Below the pieces are notes generated by a model. The model was not told the origin of the DNA and did not search any database. It worked only from the letters and a program-made list of their open reading frames with translations. Position numbers and translations under genes: made by a program. From Chitinophagaceae bacterium (GTDB lineage Bacteria > Bacteroidota > Bacteroidia > Chitinophagales > Chitinophagaceae): 64,000 bases of DNA. The stretch covers positions 124,001 through 188,000 of the forward strand of contig JADKAJ010000003.1 in NCBI GenBank assembly GCA_016719165.1, given 5' to 3'. Positions 42,032 through 50,191 of this stretch are shown piece after piece (positions within the stretch are counted from its first letter, which is position 1; the number at the start of each line of letters is the position of its first letter).

Positions 42032-43405
42032 TTAAATTATTGGGTTGAGTTTAGCGGTGAAATGTCTTAGCATCGGCGTTTCTTCAGTAATTTTTAATCC
42101 TTTTATTTTATTCCTGTTATTAAATACTTCAATGATTACTTCCGATACATAATCAATATGACTTTGGGTATATACTCTTCTGGGAATGGCAAGACGGACC
42201 AGTTCCAGTTGTGCTGGTAATAATTTCCCTGCCTCATCATATTTGCCAAACATTAATGAACCTATTTCCACACTACGGATACCCCCTTCTTCAAATAAAG
42301 CACAGACCAATGATTGTCCAGGGTATTGCTCAACGGGTATATGAGGCAGGAATGCTTTTGCATCAATATATACTGCATGGCCACCTGCTGGCTGCATAAC
42401 CGGGACACCAGCTGCAATTAATTTGTTCGTCAGGTACTCAATACTGCGGATACGGTATTGCAGGTAATTTTCTTCCATCACTTCCTGCAATCCTATAGCA
42501 ATAGCTTCAAGGTCACGACCAGCCAGACCTCCGTACGTAGTGAACCCTTCGGTGATGATGAGCAGATTTCTGCAACGTATAGCTAAATCAAGGTCCCGCA
42601 TGGCCAGAAAACCTCCAATATTGGCAAATGCATCTTTTTTTGCACTCATGGTGCATCCATCAGCATAGGAGAACAATTCGTTTGCTATTTCCGGAACTGT
42701 TTTGTTTGCATAACCTTCTTCCCGCAGTTTGATGAAGTAAGAATTTTCTGCAAACCGGCAGGCATCTATAAATAGCGGTATGTTGTATTCTTTACAAACT
42801 GCTCTTGCATCTTTAATATTCTGCATACTCACCGGTTGCCCGCCACCTGAATTGTTGGTAACGGTTATTATAATCATAGGAATATTTTCAGCACCTTTTT
42901 CCCGGATTGTTTTTTTCAGGGCTTCTATATCAATATTTCCTTTAAAAAGTGCCGGTATAGTCGGATGTTTCCCTTCTTCGCAGATGAGATCAATACCTTC
43001 AGCCCCGGAGAATTCAATATTGGCTCTTGTGGTATCAAATAATGTATTGCTGATGAAATATTTTCCTTTTCCACCGAGAATAGTGAAAATGATTTTTTCA
43101 GCAGCCCGTCCCTGGTGAGTGGGAATGATATAGGGCATTCCGGTAATGCTTCTTACGGAATCTTCAAATTTAAAAAAGCTGCTGCTGCCGGCGTACGATT
43201 CATCTCCCTGCATAATGCCTGCCCATTGGTTACTGCTCATGGCACTGGTACCACTGTCTGTCAGCAAATCGATCAGTACATCTTTGGCTTTTATTCGAAA
43301 GGGGTTATAGTTAGCTTTTTCTAAAATTGTTTTTCGTTCTTCTTTGGTGGTAAAATAAATTGGTTCTACCGATTTTATACGAAAGGGTTCAATGATCGTT
43401 TTCAT
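42032..43405 (-). CDS. tnaA: Tryptophanase
   Basis: The 457 residues share the family core with the downstream paralogue (TDSGTSAMSSNQWAG, PTHQGRAAE, PLP lysine in TMSAKKDAFANIGGF) but have the tryptophanase-type pocket SVEIGSLMFGK in place of MERG...GR, and the ending MLRHFTAKLNPI. It probably splits L-tryptophan to indole, pyruvate and ammonia. It is first in the two-gene operon. The leader contains a short inverted repeat. A regulatory TnaC-like peptide was looked for and not found. Confidence 0.78.
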   Translation of the reverse strand: MKTIIEPFRIKSVEPIYFTTKEERKTILEKANYNPFRIKAKDVLIDLLTDSGTSAMSSNQWAGIMQGDESYAGSSSFFKFEDSVRSITGMPYIIPTHQGRAAEKIIFTILGGKGKYFISNTLFDTTRANIEFSGAEGIDLICEEGKHPTIPALFKGNIDIEALKKTIREKGAENIPMIIITVTNNSGGGQPVSMQNIKDARAVCKEYNIPLFIDACRFAENSYFIKLREEGYANKTVPEIANELFSYADGCTMSAKKDAFANIGGFLAMRDLDLAIRCRNLLIITEGFTTYGGLAGRDLEAIAIGLQEVMEENYLQYRIRSIEYLTNKLIAAGVPVMQPAGGHAVYIDAKAFLPHIPVEQYPGQSLVCALFEEGGIRSVEIGSLMFGKYDEAGKLLPAQLELVRLAIPRRVYTQSHIDYVSEVIIEVFNNRNKIKGLKITEETPMLRHFTAKLNPII

Positions 43406-43418
43406 GCAAGATGATTTA

Positions 43419-43436
43419 ACCAGTATTGCTACTGGT
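43419..43436 (-). promoter_or_regulatory. Inverted repeat in the tryptophanase leader
   Basis: ACCAGTA and TACTGGT flank a four-base spacer, 14 bases upstream of the tnaA start. It could form a small hairpin at the translation start or bind a regulator. It is short, so chance is possible. Confidence 0.3.
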
Positions 43437-43530
43437 AATTGAAAAAAATAAAATAATGAGATAACTGGATTTCCAGGGAGGGAATTCAGGTAGGTTTACT
43501 GATGATATTTTTCCAGATGTTCATGAATAC

Positions 43531-43567
43531 AAAAAGCCTGCTCAAAAGTAGGAGGAGCAGGCTTTTT
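43531..43567. terminator. Strong bidirectional terminator
   Basis: AAAAAGCCTGCTC (43531-43543) and GAGCAGGCTTTTT (43555-43567) pair over 13 bases with an 11-base loop, giving a GC stem with A-run and T-run flanks. It ends the DUF1569 gene on the minus strand. Confidence 0.85.
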
Positions 43568-43582
43568 GTAATATGACTTTAA

Positions 43583-44038
43583 TCAGGCGCCAAACTGTTT
43601 CAGGTGGTGGTCGAGATGCTTCCACATACTCTTGCCCCATTGTTCTGACGTGAATTTCCCAAAAACAGGATGAGGGTGCAGACCCACTTTAGCAGGGCCA
43701 TCTTCATTAAATTTTTTTATCAGCTCCAGTAATTGTTTTTTTTCCGATTCAAAATCTCTTTCGTCTTTAATGATAAAATTGGGGGCTGTAGGCAGGCCTT
43801 GTTTCCAGGGAGTATCATTATACAATTTGTTTTTTACCATCCAGCCAATGAGGGCAAACGGGTATAGCTTTGGCAACCGTTTTTCACTTAAGGGTACTTT
43901 GAATGCTTCTTTGCAATGGGCCAGCATCTGGCTAACGGTCATTTTTCCCCATTGACGTTGACTTTCTGGTGAAAGCCGGTTTACTCTTTCTGTAATTTCA
44001 GTATATACGGCTGGCTCAAACAGATTTTTAACTTCCAT
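43583..44038 (-). CDS. DUF1569 (DinB-like) protein
   Basis: The 151-residue protein belongs to the DUF1569 group of the DinB/YfiT four-helix superfamily: WGKMTVSQMLAHCKEAF (about 30-46, first metal His), HPHPVFGKFTSEQWGKSMWK, and HLDHHLKQFG (C-terminal His cluster). These proteins bind a divalent metal. Many work as thiol-dependent transferases, but no substrate can be named. It sits alone between tnaA and the hyp operon, with its own terminator. Confidence 0.8.
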   Translation of the reverse strand: MEVKNLFEPAVYTEITERVNRLSPESQRQWGKMTVSQMLAHCKEAFKVPLSEKRLPKLYPFALIGWMVKNKLYNDTPWKQGLPTAPNFIIKDERDFESEKKQLLELIKKFNEDGPAKVGLHPHPVFGKFTSEQWGKSMWKHLDHHLKQFGA

Positions 44039-44093
44039 GATGTTCGAATTTAAAAAAGAAAGATCGGAAAAATTTCAGAAAAATAGCCAGTGA

Positions 44094-45131
44094 TCAGCAT
44101 ATACGGGGCAATTGTTCGCCGGTAAGATAATTAACAACCCTTCTGCCCCCGATCCTGCTTTTCATAAGCACTTTGCCCGGGTGTTCAGTATTTACTTCAC
44201 CAATGATAGCAGCAGTGGCCCCGTTTTCATCGTAGCGCAGCAACGACAGCAATTCATCAGCGATTTCTTTTGCTACAACTGCTACAAATAATCCTTCATT
44301 GGCCACATATAGCGGGTCAAGGCCCAGCATCTCACAGGCGCCTTCCACCTGTTCATCTACAGGAATGGACTTTTGGTCCAGTTCAAAACCGAGAGAAGTG
44401 AGCTCTGCGATCTCATTAAGTACGGAAGCTACACCACCCCTTGTCGGGTCACGTAGAAATTTTATGTCGTTACCAAACCTGTCAAGCAGTTTCTCAATAG
44501 TATGATTGAGGTTGGTTGTATCGCTTTCAATCGTTGTTTCAAATTCTAATCCTTTTCTTACACTCATTATGGCGATACCATGTGTGGCGATATTGCCGCT
44601 GATAATGATTTTATCGCCGGGCCGGATATTATTGTGATGAATATTTGCTTTGGGGTGAATCAAGCCAACGCCGGAGGTGTTGATGAAAATCTTGTCACCT
44701 TTACCTTTTTCTACTACTTTGGTATCACCGGTTACAATTTTAATTTTAGCTTTTTGTGTTGCTTCTTTTATATGTACTAAAATTTCCCAAAATTCCTTCA
44801 TTGTAAGACCTTCTTCAATAATGAAAGAAAGAGACAGGTATTGCGGAATAGCCCCGCACATAGCCAGATCATTCACCGTCCCGTTTATAGCTAGTTCGCC
44901 AATATTACCTCCCGGGAAAAAAGCCGGTGTGATAACATAGCTGTCAGTACTGAAAGCCACCCGTCCATTTAAGGAAAAACTGGCACCATCATGTTGCTGG
45001 TTGAGTAATTCATTTTTGAAAATATCAAACACGCCGCTTTGCAGCAGTTTGTGTGTAAGTAATCCGCCGCTGCCGTGACCAAGAGTTATCACATCAAAAT
45101 CAAATTTGGGCATGGGGCATTGCAGTTCCAT
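44094..45131 (-). CDS. hypE: Carbamoyl-dehydratase HypE (hydrogenase maturation)
   Basis: The 345 residues match HypE: GHGSGGLLTHKLL at the start, DSYVITPAFFPGGNIGELAI, the ATP site region VTGDTKVVEKGKGD, DPTRGG, and the invariant C-terminal cysteine in LPRIC, which carries the thiocarboxamide turned into cyanide. HypE dehydrates the carbamoyl group delivered by HypF to give the CN ligands of NiFe hydrogenase. It is the last gene of hypB-hypF-hypC-hypD-hypE, four bases after hypD. Confidence 0.95.
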   Translation of the reverse strand: MELQCPMPKFDFDVITLGHGSGGLLTHKLLQSGVFDIFKNELLNQQHDGASFSLNGRVAFSTDSYVITPAFFPGGNIGELAINGTVNDLAMCGAIPQYLSLSFIIEEGLTMKEFWEILVHIKEATQKAKIKIVTGDTKVVEKGKGDKIFINTSGVGLIHPKANIHHNNIRPGDKIIISGNIATHGIAIMSVRKGLEFETTIESDTTNLNHTIEKLLDRFGNDIKFLRDPTRGGVASVLNEIAELTSLGFELDQKSIPVDEQVEGACEMLGLDPLYVANEGLFVAVVAKEIADELLSLLRYDENGATAAIIGEVNTEHPGKVLMKSRIGGRRVVNYLTGEQLPRIC

Positions 45132-45135
45132 TTTA

Positions 45136-46242
45136 TTATAAAGTCTCCTCCGGAGTATTTACTGATGAATAATGATAATAAGCGGCACAAGCTCCTTCAC
45201 TGCTAACCATTGGTGCACCCAAGGGATGTTCCGGTTTACAAAAGGTGCCAAAATTGGGACATTGAAATGGTTTTTTCAAACCTTTCATAATATCACCACT
45301 GATACAATCCTTATTTTCTTCAGCGACAGGAATATCCAGCTTAAATTTTAAACGGGCATTGTAGTGTTTATACCTGTGATTTACTTCAAAACCACTTTGA
45401 GGTATGGTTCCAATTCCTCTCCACATTCTGTCACTAACGGAAAATACTTCCTGCATGGTTTCAATGGCTAACCGGTTTCCTTCTCTTTGTACATAACGGG
45501 TATACTGGTTCTCTACTTTATATTCGCCATTTTCCAATTGTTCTACGGCCATTAAAATGCCCTGCAAAAGGTCTACCGGTTCAAAGCCTGTTACAACAAT
45601 CGGCGTTTTGTATTTTTCAGCAATGGGGTAATATTCCTCCATGCCCATAATGGTACAAACATGTCCTGCTGCTAAAAAGGCATCGATCTGGTTATCTTTA
45701 TCACTCAGCAAAGCTTCCATAGCAGGTGGTACCAGCACATGTGAAGCAAGGATACTGTAATTGCTAACACCAGATTTATCTGCTTGTATTATACTCAGTG
45801 CATTGGCCGGGGCAGTAGTTTCAAAACCTACCGCAAAAAATATTACTTCTTTGTCAGGGTTCTCTTTTGCCAGTTGTACGGCTTCCAAAGGCGAATAGAG
45901 AATCCGTACGTCAGCACCTTCTGCTTTTACTTCGAGTAAACTCTTTTTAGAACCGGGTACTCTCAACATGTCGCCAAATGAACAAATAATGACGTGGGGT
46001 TGCTGTGCAAGATAAATAGCCTCATCAATAATACTCACTGGTGTTACACAGACAGGGCAACCCGGACCATGTATCATGGTAATTTTATCCGGCAGCATAT
46101 CCAGAATACCATTTTTTACCAGGCTATGTGTTTGCCCGCCGCAGATCTCCATCAGTTTCCATGGTTTGGTAGTGATGTGATGGATCTGGTCAAGGTATTG
46201 CTTCACCAGTTCAGGGTCTCTGTATTCTGATAAATACTTCAT
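45136..46242 (-). CDS. hypD: Hydrogenase maturation scaffold HypD
   Basis: The 368 residues have the HypD landmarks: MEICGGQTHSLVKNG, GPGCPVCVTP (active-site cysteines), FAVGFETTAPA and the four-iron cluster cysteines near the C-terminus (CPNFGTFCKPEHPLGAPM). With HypC it holds the Fe(CN)2CO unit before insertion. It overlaps hypC by four bases. Confidence 0.95.
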   Translation of the reverse strand: MKYLSEYRDPELVKQYLDQIHHITTKPWKLMEICGGQTHSLVKNGILDMLPDKITMIHGPGCPVCVTPVSIIDEAIYLAQQPHVIICSFGDMLRVPGSKKSLLEVKAEGADVRILYSPLEAVQLAKENPDKEVIFFAVGFETTAPANALSIIQADKSGVSNYSILASHVLVPPAMEALLSDKDNQIDAFLAAGHVCTIMGMEEYYPIAEKYKTPIVVTGFEPVDLLQGILMAVEQLENGEYKVENQYTRYVQREGNRLAIETMQEVFSVSDRMWRGIGTIPQSGFEVNHRYKHYNARLKFKLDIPVAEENKDCISGDIMKGLKKPFQCPNFGTFCKPEHPLGAPMVSSEGACAAYYHYSSVNTPEETL

Positions 46243-46505
46243 TTATCAGTTTTTTCATTATTGACGATTTCATCCACTTCACCCATCATCTTCAGGTATT
46301 CAAAAGTTTGCCGGGCCTCTTCTTGATCTACTTTGCCGATGGCCACACCTACATGCACCAGTACATAATCACCAACCTGTGCATCCGGCACCATAGAAAG
46401 ATTTACTTCTTTCGTGATGCCGCCAAAGGAGACCTTTCCCTGTCTGAACGTTTCGTCCCGCTGTCCTGAAATGGATAATAATTTTCCGGGTATTGCCAAA
46501 CACAT
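46239..46505 (-). CDS. hypC: Hydrogenase maturation chaperone HypC
   Basis: The 88-residue protein starts MCLAIPGKLL, with the catalytic N-terminal cysteine exposed after Met removal, and contains VGDYVLVHVGVAIGKVD, typical of HypC/HybG. It binds HypD and the hydrogenase large-subunit precursor. Its position between hypF and hypD is standard. Confidence 0.95.
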   Translation of the reverse strand: MCLAIPGKLLSISGQRDETFRQGKVSFGGITKEVNLSMVPDAQVGDYVLVHVGVAIGKVDQEEARQTFEYLKMMGEVDEIVNNEKTDK

Positions 46506-46521
46506 AGTATTCGTTTTTAGT

Positions 46522-48837
46522 TCAATGATTCGTTATTTGTAATTCTTCTTTTAGCCCGGTTTTATTTTCAGACTGTAATGTTTCATATGCCAGCTGCCCA
46601 AACCCGATGCACTCATCATTGGGACTTAGCTGCTTATGGAAATATAGTTCAAATTTATTTTGTAACAGTTCAATCACCAGGTCAACCAGGAAAGCGTTTT
46701 GGAAAACACCACCACTAAATGAAATTTTCCTGAAACCGGAGCGGATTGCGACATTTTTGACCAACATAGCTAATGACATAAATACTTTTCTTGCAATAAA
46801 GGCGGTGTCTTTTTTTTCTTTTATATCCATTATTATACCTTCTATCATTGCAGCCCACTCAAGCCTGTTTTTATTGACGGGGATAGAGTAGTACTCATAG
46901 GATTTGCTTTTGCAACTTCTGGCCACTGCTTCCAGTTTCATAGTGGCTTCTCCTTCATAGGAATTAAAGGATTGAATTTTTAGTAGGGCCGCAATACCAT
47001 CTAATAAGCGTCCCATACTGGAGGTAAGTAAATTTTGTTTTTGTTGCAGGAGCTTCAGGTAATATTCCCTTTCGGGTATTGAAAACAGGTCCCTGATTAT
47101 CATCAGGTGGTCCATGGAATTACGCAATAAGGAAACGGCACTCACCCTCGGTTCTTTACTCATTTTATCACCCAGCAATTGAGGGAAATAATCAAGATGC
47201 ATATATCGGTCGATCTCACCCTCTTCCAATTTAAAAAATTCACCTCCCCAGACCTGTGCATCTTCACCAAAGCCGGTACCATCCCAAACAACTCCCAGCA
47301 CCTGTTCGTTTTTATTCAACAGGTTATTTTCTGCCAACACAGCTGCAAAATGGGCTTTATGATGTTGTATTTCTGATACAGGTATATTCCACTCTTCCGC
47401 CAGTTCTTTTCCTTTTTGTGATACAAAATAATTGGGATGACTGTCAACCAGTATTTGTGCTGGTTTGGTTTGTAAAAGCTGTAATAAATGATCAAGAGTG
47501 TAGCCGTAACTTGTCTGTGAATCAAAATTACCCTGGTCACCGAGATACTGGCTGATATACAGGTTATCGTTATCAGATATGGCAAATGCACTTTTCAACT
47601 CAGCACCCATTGCCAGCAAGGTTGAACTTTTTTTGAGCGGGGAAGGGAAATAATTAGGTGCCAAACCTCTTGACCTTCTTAGAATAATGGATTGCTGGCT
47701 GCCTTCGGAAAACTGGATCACACTATCATCTTGTGGCGTTACAATATCTCTTTCAAAACTCAAAATGAAATCAGCATAATCAGTCAGCCACAGCAAGGCA
47801 TCTTCATCTGTATAAATAATAGGCGAACCACTCAGGTTGCCGCTGGTAGCAATCAGCGGTTTGTTCCATTGCTCCATTATTAAAAAGAGTAAAGGAGTGT
47901 AAGGAAGCATTACGCCGATCTTATCAAGCCCGGGTGCAATGATAGAAGTGCAAATGCCTGTACCAGTTTCTTCTTTCAATTTGCATAAAACAATCGGGGC
48001 AGTATTACCGGATAAAGCCTCTTTTTCTTTTGCTGTTATCACCAGGTCTTTTTCCATCATTGAAAGAGATGGATACATTACAGCAAATGGTTTGGCAGGG
48101 CGATGCTTTCGGTCTCTAAGTGTTTCGATAGAAAGTGCATTGGTCGCATCACAGACTAACAGGTAGCCACCAATCCCTTTTACGGCAAGAATATGACCAT
48201 GAGTCAATGACTCTTTTATGATCAGGAGTATGCTTTCAGGATCATTGGAGATTTCTATACCATTATTGTCATATAAATGAATGGGTATACTGCAATCGGG
48301 ACAGGAATTGGTCTGGCTATAATGCCTCCGGTTATAAATATCTGAATATTCAGCCTCGCAAGCCGTACACATTTTTAATTCCGCCATCGTTGTGTTTTTC
48401 CGATCATAGGGCAGGGCGGTGATGATAGAGTAACGGGGGCCGCATTCCAAACAGGTAGTGAACGGATATTGGTATCGTTTATCGCCGGCATCTGTAATTT
48501 CTTTACGGCAATGTTCGCAGATAGCAATATCAGGAGTCAGTAAAAGATCGGGTTTAGTGGTGTTAGTACTTGGATGAATCTTGAAATTATCAAACAACTT
48601 ACTAGTAACTTCTGTTAAGTGATGAGTCCGGATAATTGCATTGGACGGAGGAGTACTTACTAACCGGGTATAAAAAATATCCGCTTGTTCTTTTGTTGCA
48701 TTGAATTCTATATGTACTCCATCATTGCCATTACTTACCCATCCATTTATATCCATCCCCCGGGCAAGACGGCATACAAAGGGCCGGAAACCGACTCCCT
48801 GTACCAATCCGCCGATATGGATGTGATAAGTGTTCAT
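46522..48837 (-). CDS. hypF: Carbamoyltransferase HypF
   Basis: The 771 residues have all HypF domains: an acylphosphatase-like domain (1-90, GLVQGVGFRPFVCRLA), two zinc fingers (CEHCRKEI...CLECGP and CTACEAEYS...CPDC), a YrdC-like domain (about 200-380, KGIGGYLLVCDAT) and a Kae1/TobZ-like carbamoyltransferase domain (about 390-765, HKAHFAAVLAE, GVVWDGTGFG, SFSGGVFQNAFL). It makes carbamoyl-AMP from carbamoyl phosphate and loads HypE. It is full length. Confidence 0.96.
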   Translation of the reverse strand: MNTYHIHIGGLVQGVGFRPFVCRLARGMDINGWVSNGNDGVHIEFNATKEQADIFYTRLVSTPPSNAIIRTHHLTEVTSKLFDNFKIHPSTNTTKPDLLLTPDIAICEHCRKEITDAGDKRYQYPFTTCLECGPRYSIITALPYDRKNTTMAELKMCTACEAEYSDIYNRRHYSQTNSCPDCSIPIHLYDNNGIEISNDPESILLIIKESLTHGHILAVKGIGGYLLVCDATNALSIETLRDRKHRPAKPFAVMYPSLSMMEKDLVITAKEKEALSGNTAPIVLCKLKEETGTGICTSIIAPGLDKIGVMLPYTPLLFLIMEQWNKPLIATSGNLSGSPIIYTDEDALLWLTDYADFILSFERDIVTPQDDSVIQFSEGSQQSIILRRSRGLAPNYFPSPLKKSSTLLAMGAELKSAFAISDNDNLYISQYLGDQGNFDSQTSYGYTLDHLLQLLQTKPAQILVDSHPNYFVSQKGKELAEEWNIPVSEIQHHKAHFAAVLAENNLLNKNEQVLGVVWDGTGFGEDAQVWGGEFFKLEEGEIDRYMHLDYFPQLLGDKMSKEPRVSAVSLLRNSMDHLMIIRDLFSIPEREYYLKLLQQKQNLLTSSMGRLLDGIAALLKIQSFNSYEGEATMKLEAVARSCKSKSYEYYSIPVNKNRLEWAAMIEGIIMDIKEKKDTAFIARKVFMSLAMLVKNVAIRSGFRKISFSGGVFQNAFLVDLVIELLQNKFELYFHKQLSPNDECIGFGQLAYETLQSENKTGLKEELQITNH

Positions 48838-48867
48838 AATAGATATTTAGTTGCATGCCAGCCAACG

Positions 48868-49647
48868 CTAAACATTTTCAGGAACCAGTATTTTTTCTTT
48901 TAGCCATTGATACCAGTTGGATAATCCTTCACCGCTGGTACAACTTAGTTCGATAAACTGCAGTGCTGGATTTACCTGCCGGGCATATTCTTTTGCTTTA
49001 TCCATATTGAAATTGACATAGGGCAGCAGATCGGTCTTGTTAATGATACATAGGGTTGACGTATGGAACATGTCAGGATACTTGATGGGTTTGTCATCAC
49101 CTTCTGTTACGCTTATGATAACCACCCTTTCCTTTTCGCCGAGATCAAACATGGCAGGACATACAAGATTTCCCACATTTTCTATAAACAGGATGGAATT
49201 TTCAATTGGCTTCATACCCTGAACTGCATGCAGTATCATGTGTGCATCGAGGTGGCAGCCTTTGCCGGTATTTATCTGTGCTACTTTGGTACCTGTTGCA
49301 TGTATCCGGTCAGCATCTCTTGAAGTTTGCTGATCGCCTTCGATCACATAAAAAGGAAAACGGTCTTTGAGGTCAATAAGTGTTCTTTCGAGTAAAGAAG
49401 TTTTACCTGAACCCGGAGAACTCACCAGGTTTAAAGCCAGTATATTCTTGGCATCAAAATAACCCCTGTTGCGTTCTGCCAGCAGGTTATTCTCCTGCAG
49501 TACATCTTTTTCAACCTCTATGATTGTTTTGCCAGGAGAATGCGAATGGGAATGATCATGTTCGTGGTGATGAGCATGGTGATGTGTTTCACCGATTTGT
49601 TTAATTGATGTTGAAGTATTGGCGTCACATCCGCAGGTTGCACACAT
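48868..49647 (-). CDS. hypB: Hydrogenase nickel-insertion GTPase HypB
   Basis: From MCATCGCD (the high-affinity nickel CxxCGC motif), the 259 residues contain a histidine-rich stretch (HHHAHHHEHDHSHSH, about 22-36) that can store nickel, the P-loop SSPGSGKTSLLER (about 75-87), the NTGKGCHLDAHM switch region and NKTDLLPY. It delivers nickel to hydrogenase together with HypA. hypA is not in the window. The nine-residue upstream extension was rejected in favour of the conserved start. Confidence 0.94.
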   Translation of the reverse strand: MCATCGCDANTSTSIKQIGETHHHAHHHEHDHSHSHSPGKTIIEVEKDVLQENNLLAERNRGYFDAKNILALNLVSSPGSGKTSLLERTLIDLKDRFPFYVIEGDQQTSRDADRIHATGTKVAQINTGKGCHLDAHMILHAVQGMKPIENSILFIENVGNLVCPAMFDLGEKERVVIISVTEGDDKPIKYPDMFHTSTLCIINKTDLLPYVNFNMDKAKEYARQVNPALQFIELSCTSGEGLSNWYQWLKEKILVPENV

Positions 49648-49740
49648 AAAAAAGAGTTTAGGTTGTTGTTTCAATTTATTCCGGTGAATTTATTCTTTCA
49701 CCATAAATGAAGAAATAATATTGGAACTAATTTGTTTAAA

Positions 49741-49938
49741 TCATTTTTTTATTAGCGATCTCCGGTAACCTTTTATTAACAATATTACAATGGCTACCGC
49801 TGCAATTACCGGGAAAGCATGTTCTGGCTCTATAATATAGTGTGTTATTGTAAAATCATGCGTATGCCCATGTCCTTCGTGAGCGAAACCAGCTAAACCG
49901 GATAAGAGAGCGGCAATCATTAATACTTGCTTTTTCAT
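49741..49938 (-). CDS. Small histidine-rich membrane protein upstream of hypB
   Basis: The 65-residue product has a signal peptide (MKKQVLMIAALLSGLAGFA), an exposed segment rich in histidine (HEGHGHTHDF), then one transmembrane helix (about 44-60) and a basic tail. It faces the periplasm with the His stretch. Position directly before the hyp operon and the metal-binding look suggest a nickel-related role, such as an accessory of nickel uptake. That is inference, and no family was recognised. Confidence 0.6.
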   Translation of the reverse strand: MKKQVLMIAALLSGLAGFAHEGHGHTHDFTITHYIIEPEHAFPVIAAVAIVILLIKGYRRSLIKK

Positions 49939-50133
49939 ATTTCAAATTTATATTGTCAATATTATACCAGAATCACTGATTTAGCGCTGACTTTCATCAA
50001 AGCAGAAAGTGATAACTGTCATTCTGCACATTCAATATAAAAGTCTTTTAATTAATGACTTATAACTCAAAGTATTCTATTGGTATTTAAAAAAGATTAT
50101 CAGCCTTGTGGACACTTCAAACGACTTTTGTGC

Positions 50134-50178
50134 AAAACAGGAAAGCCTGCAACAGTGAGTTGCAGGCTTTCCTGTTTT
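50134..50178 (-). terminator. Very strong terminator of the dikinase gene
   Basis: A 20-base arm (50134-50153) is exactly complementary to 50159-50178 with a five-base loop. A run of four A on the left becomes the U-tract on the minus strand. It lies 14 bases after the ppdK stop. Confidence 0.9.
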
Positions 50179-50191
50179 GATATTTCTCTGC

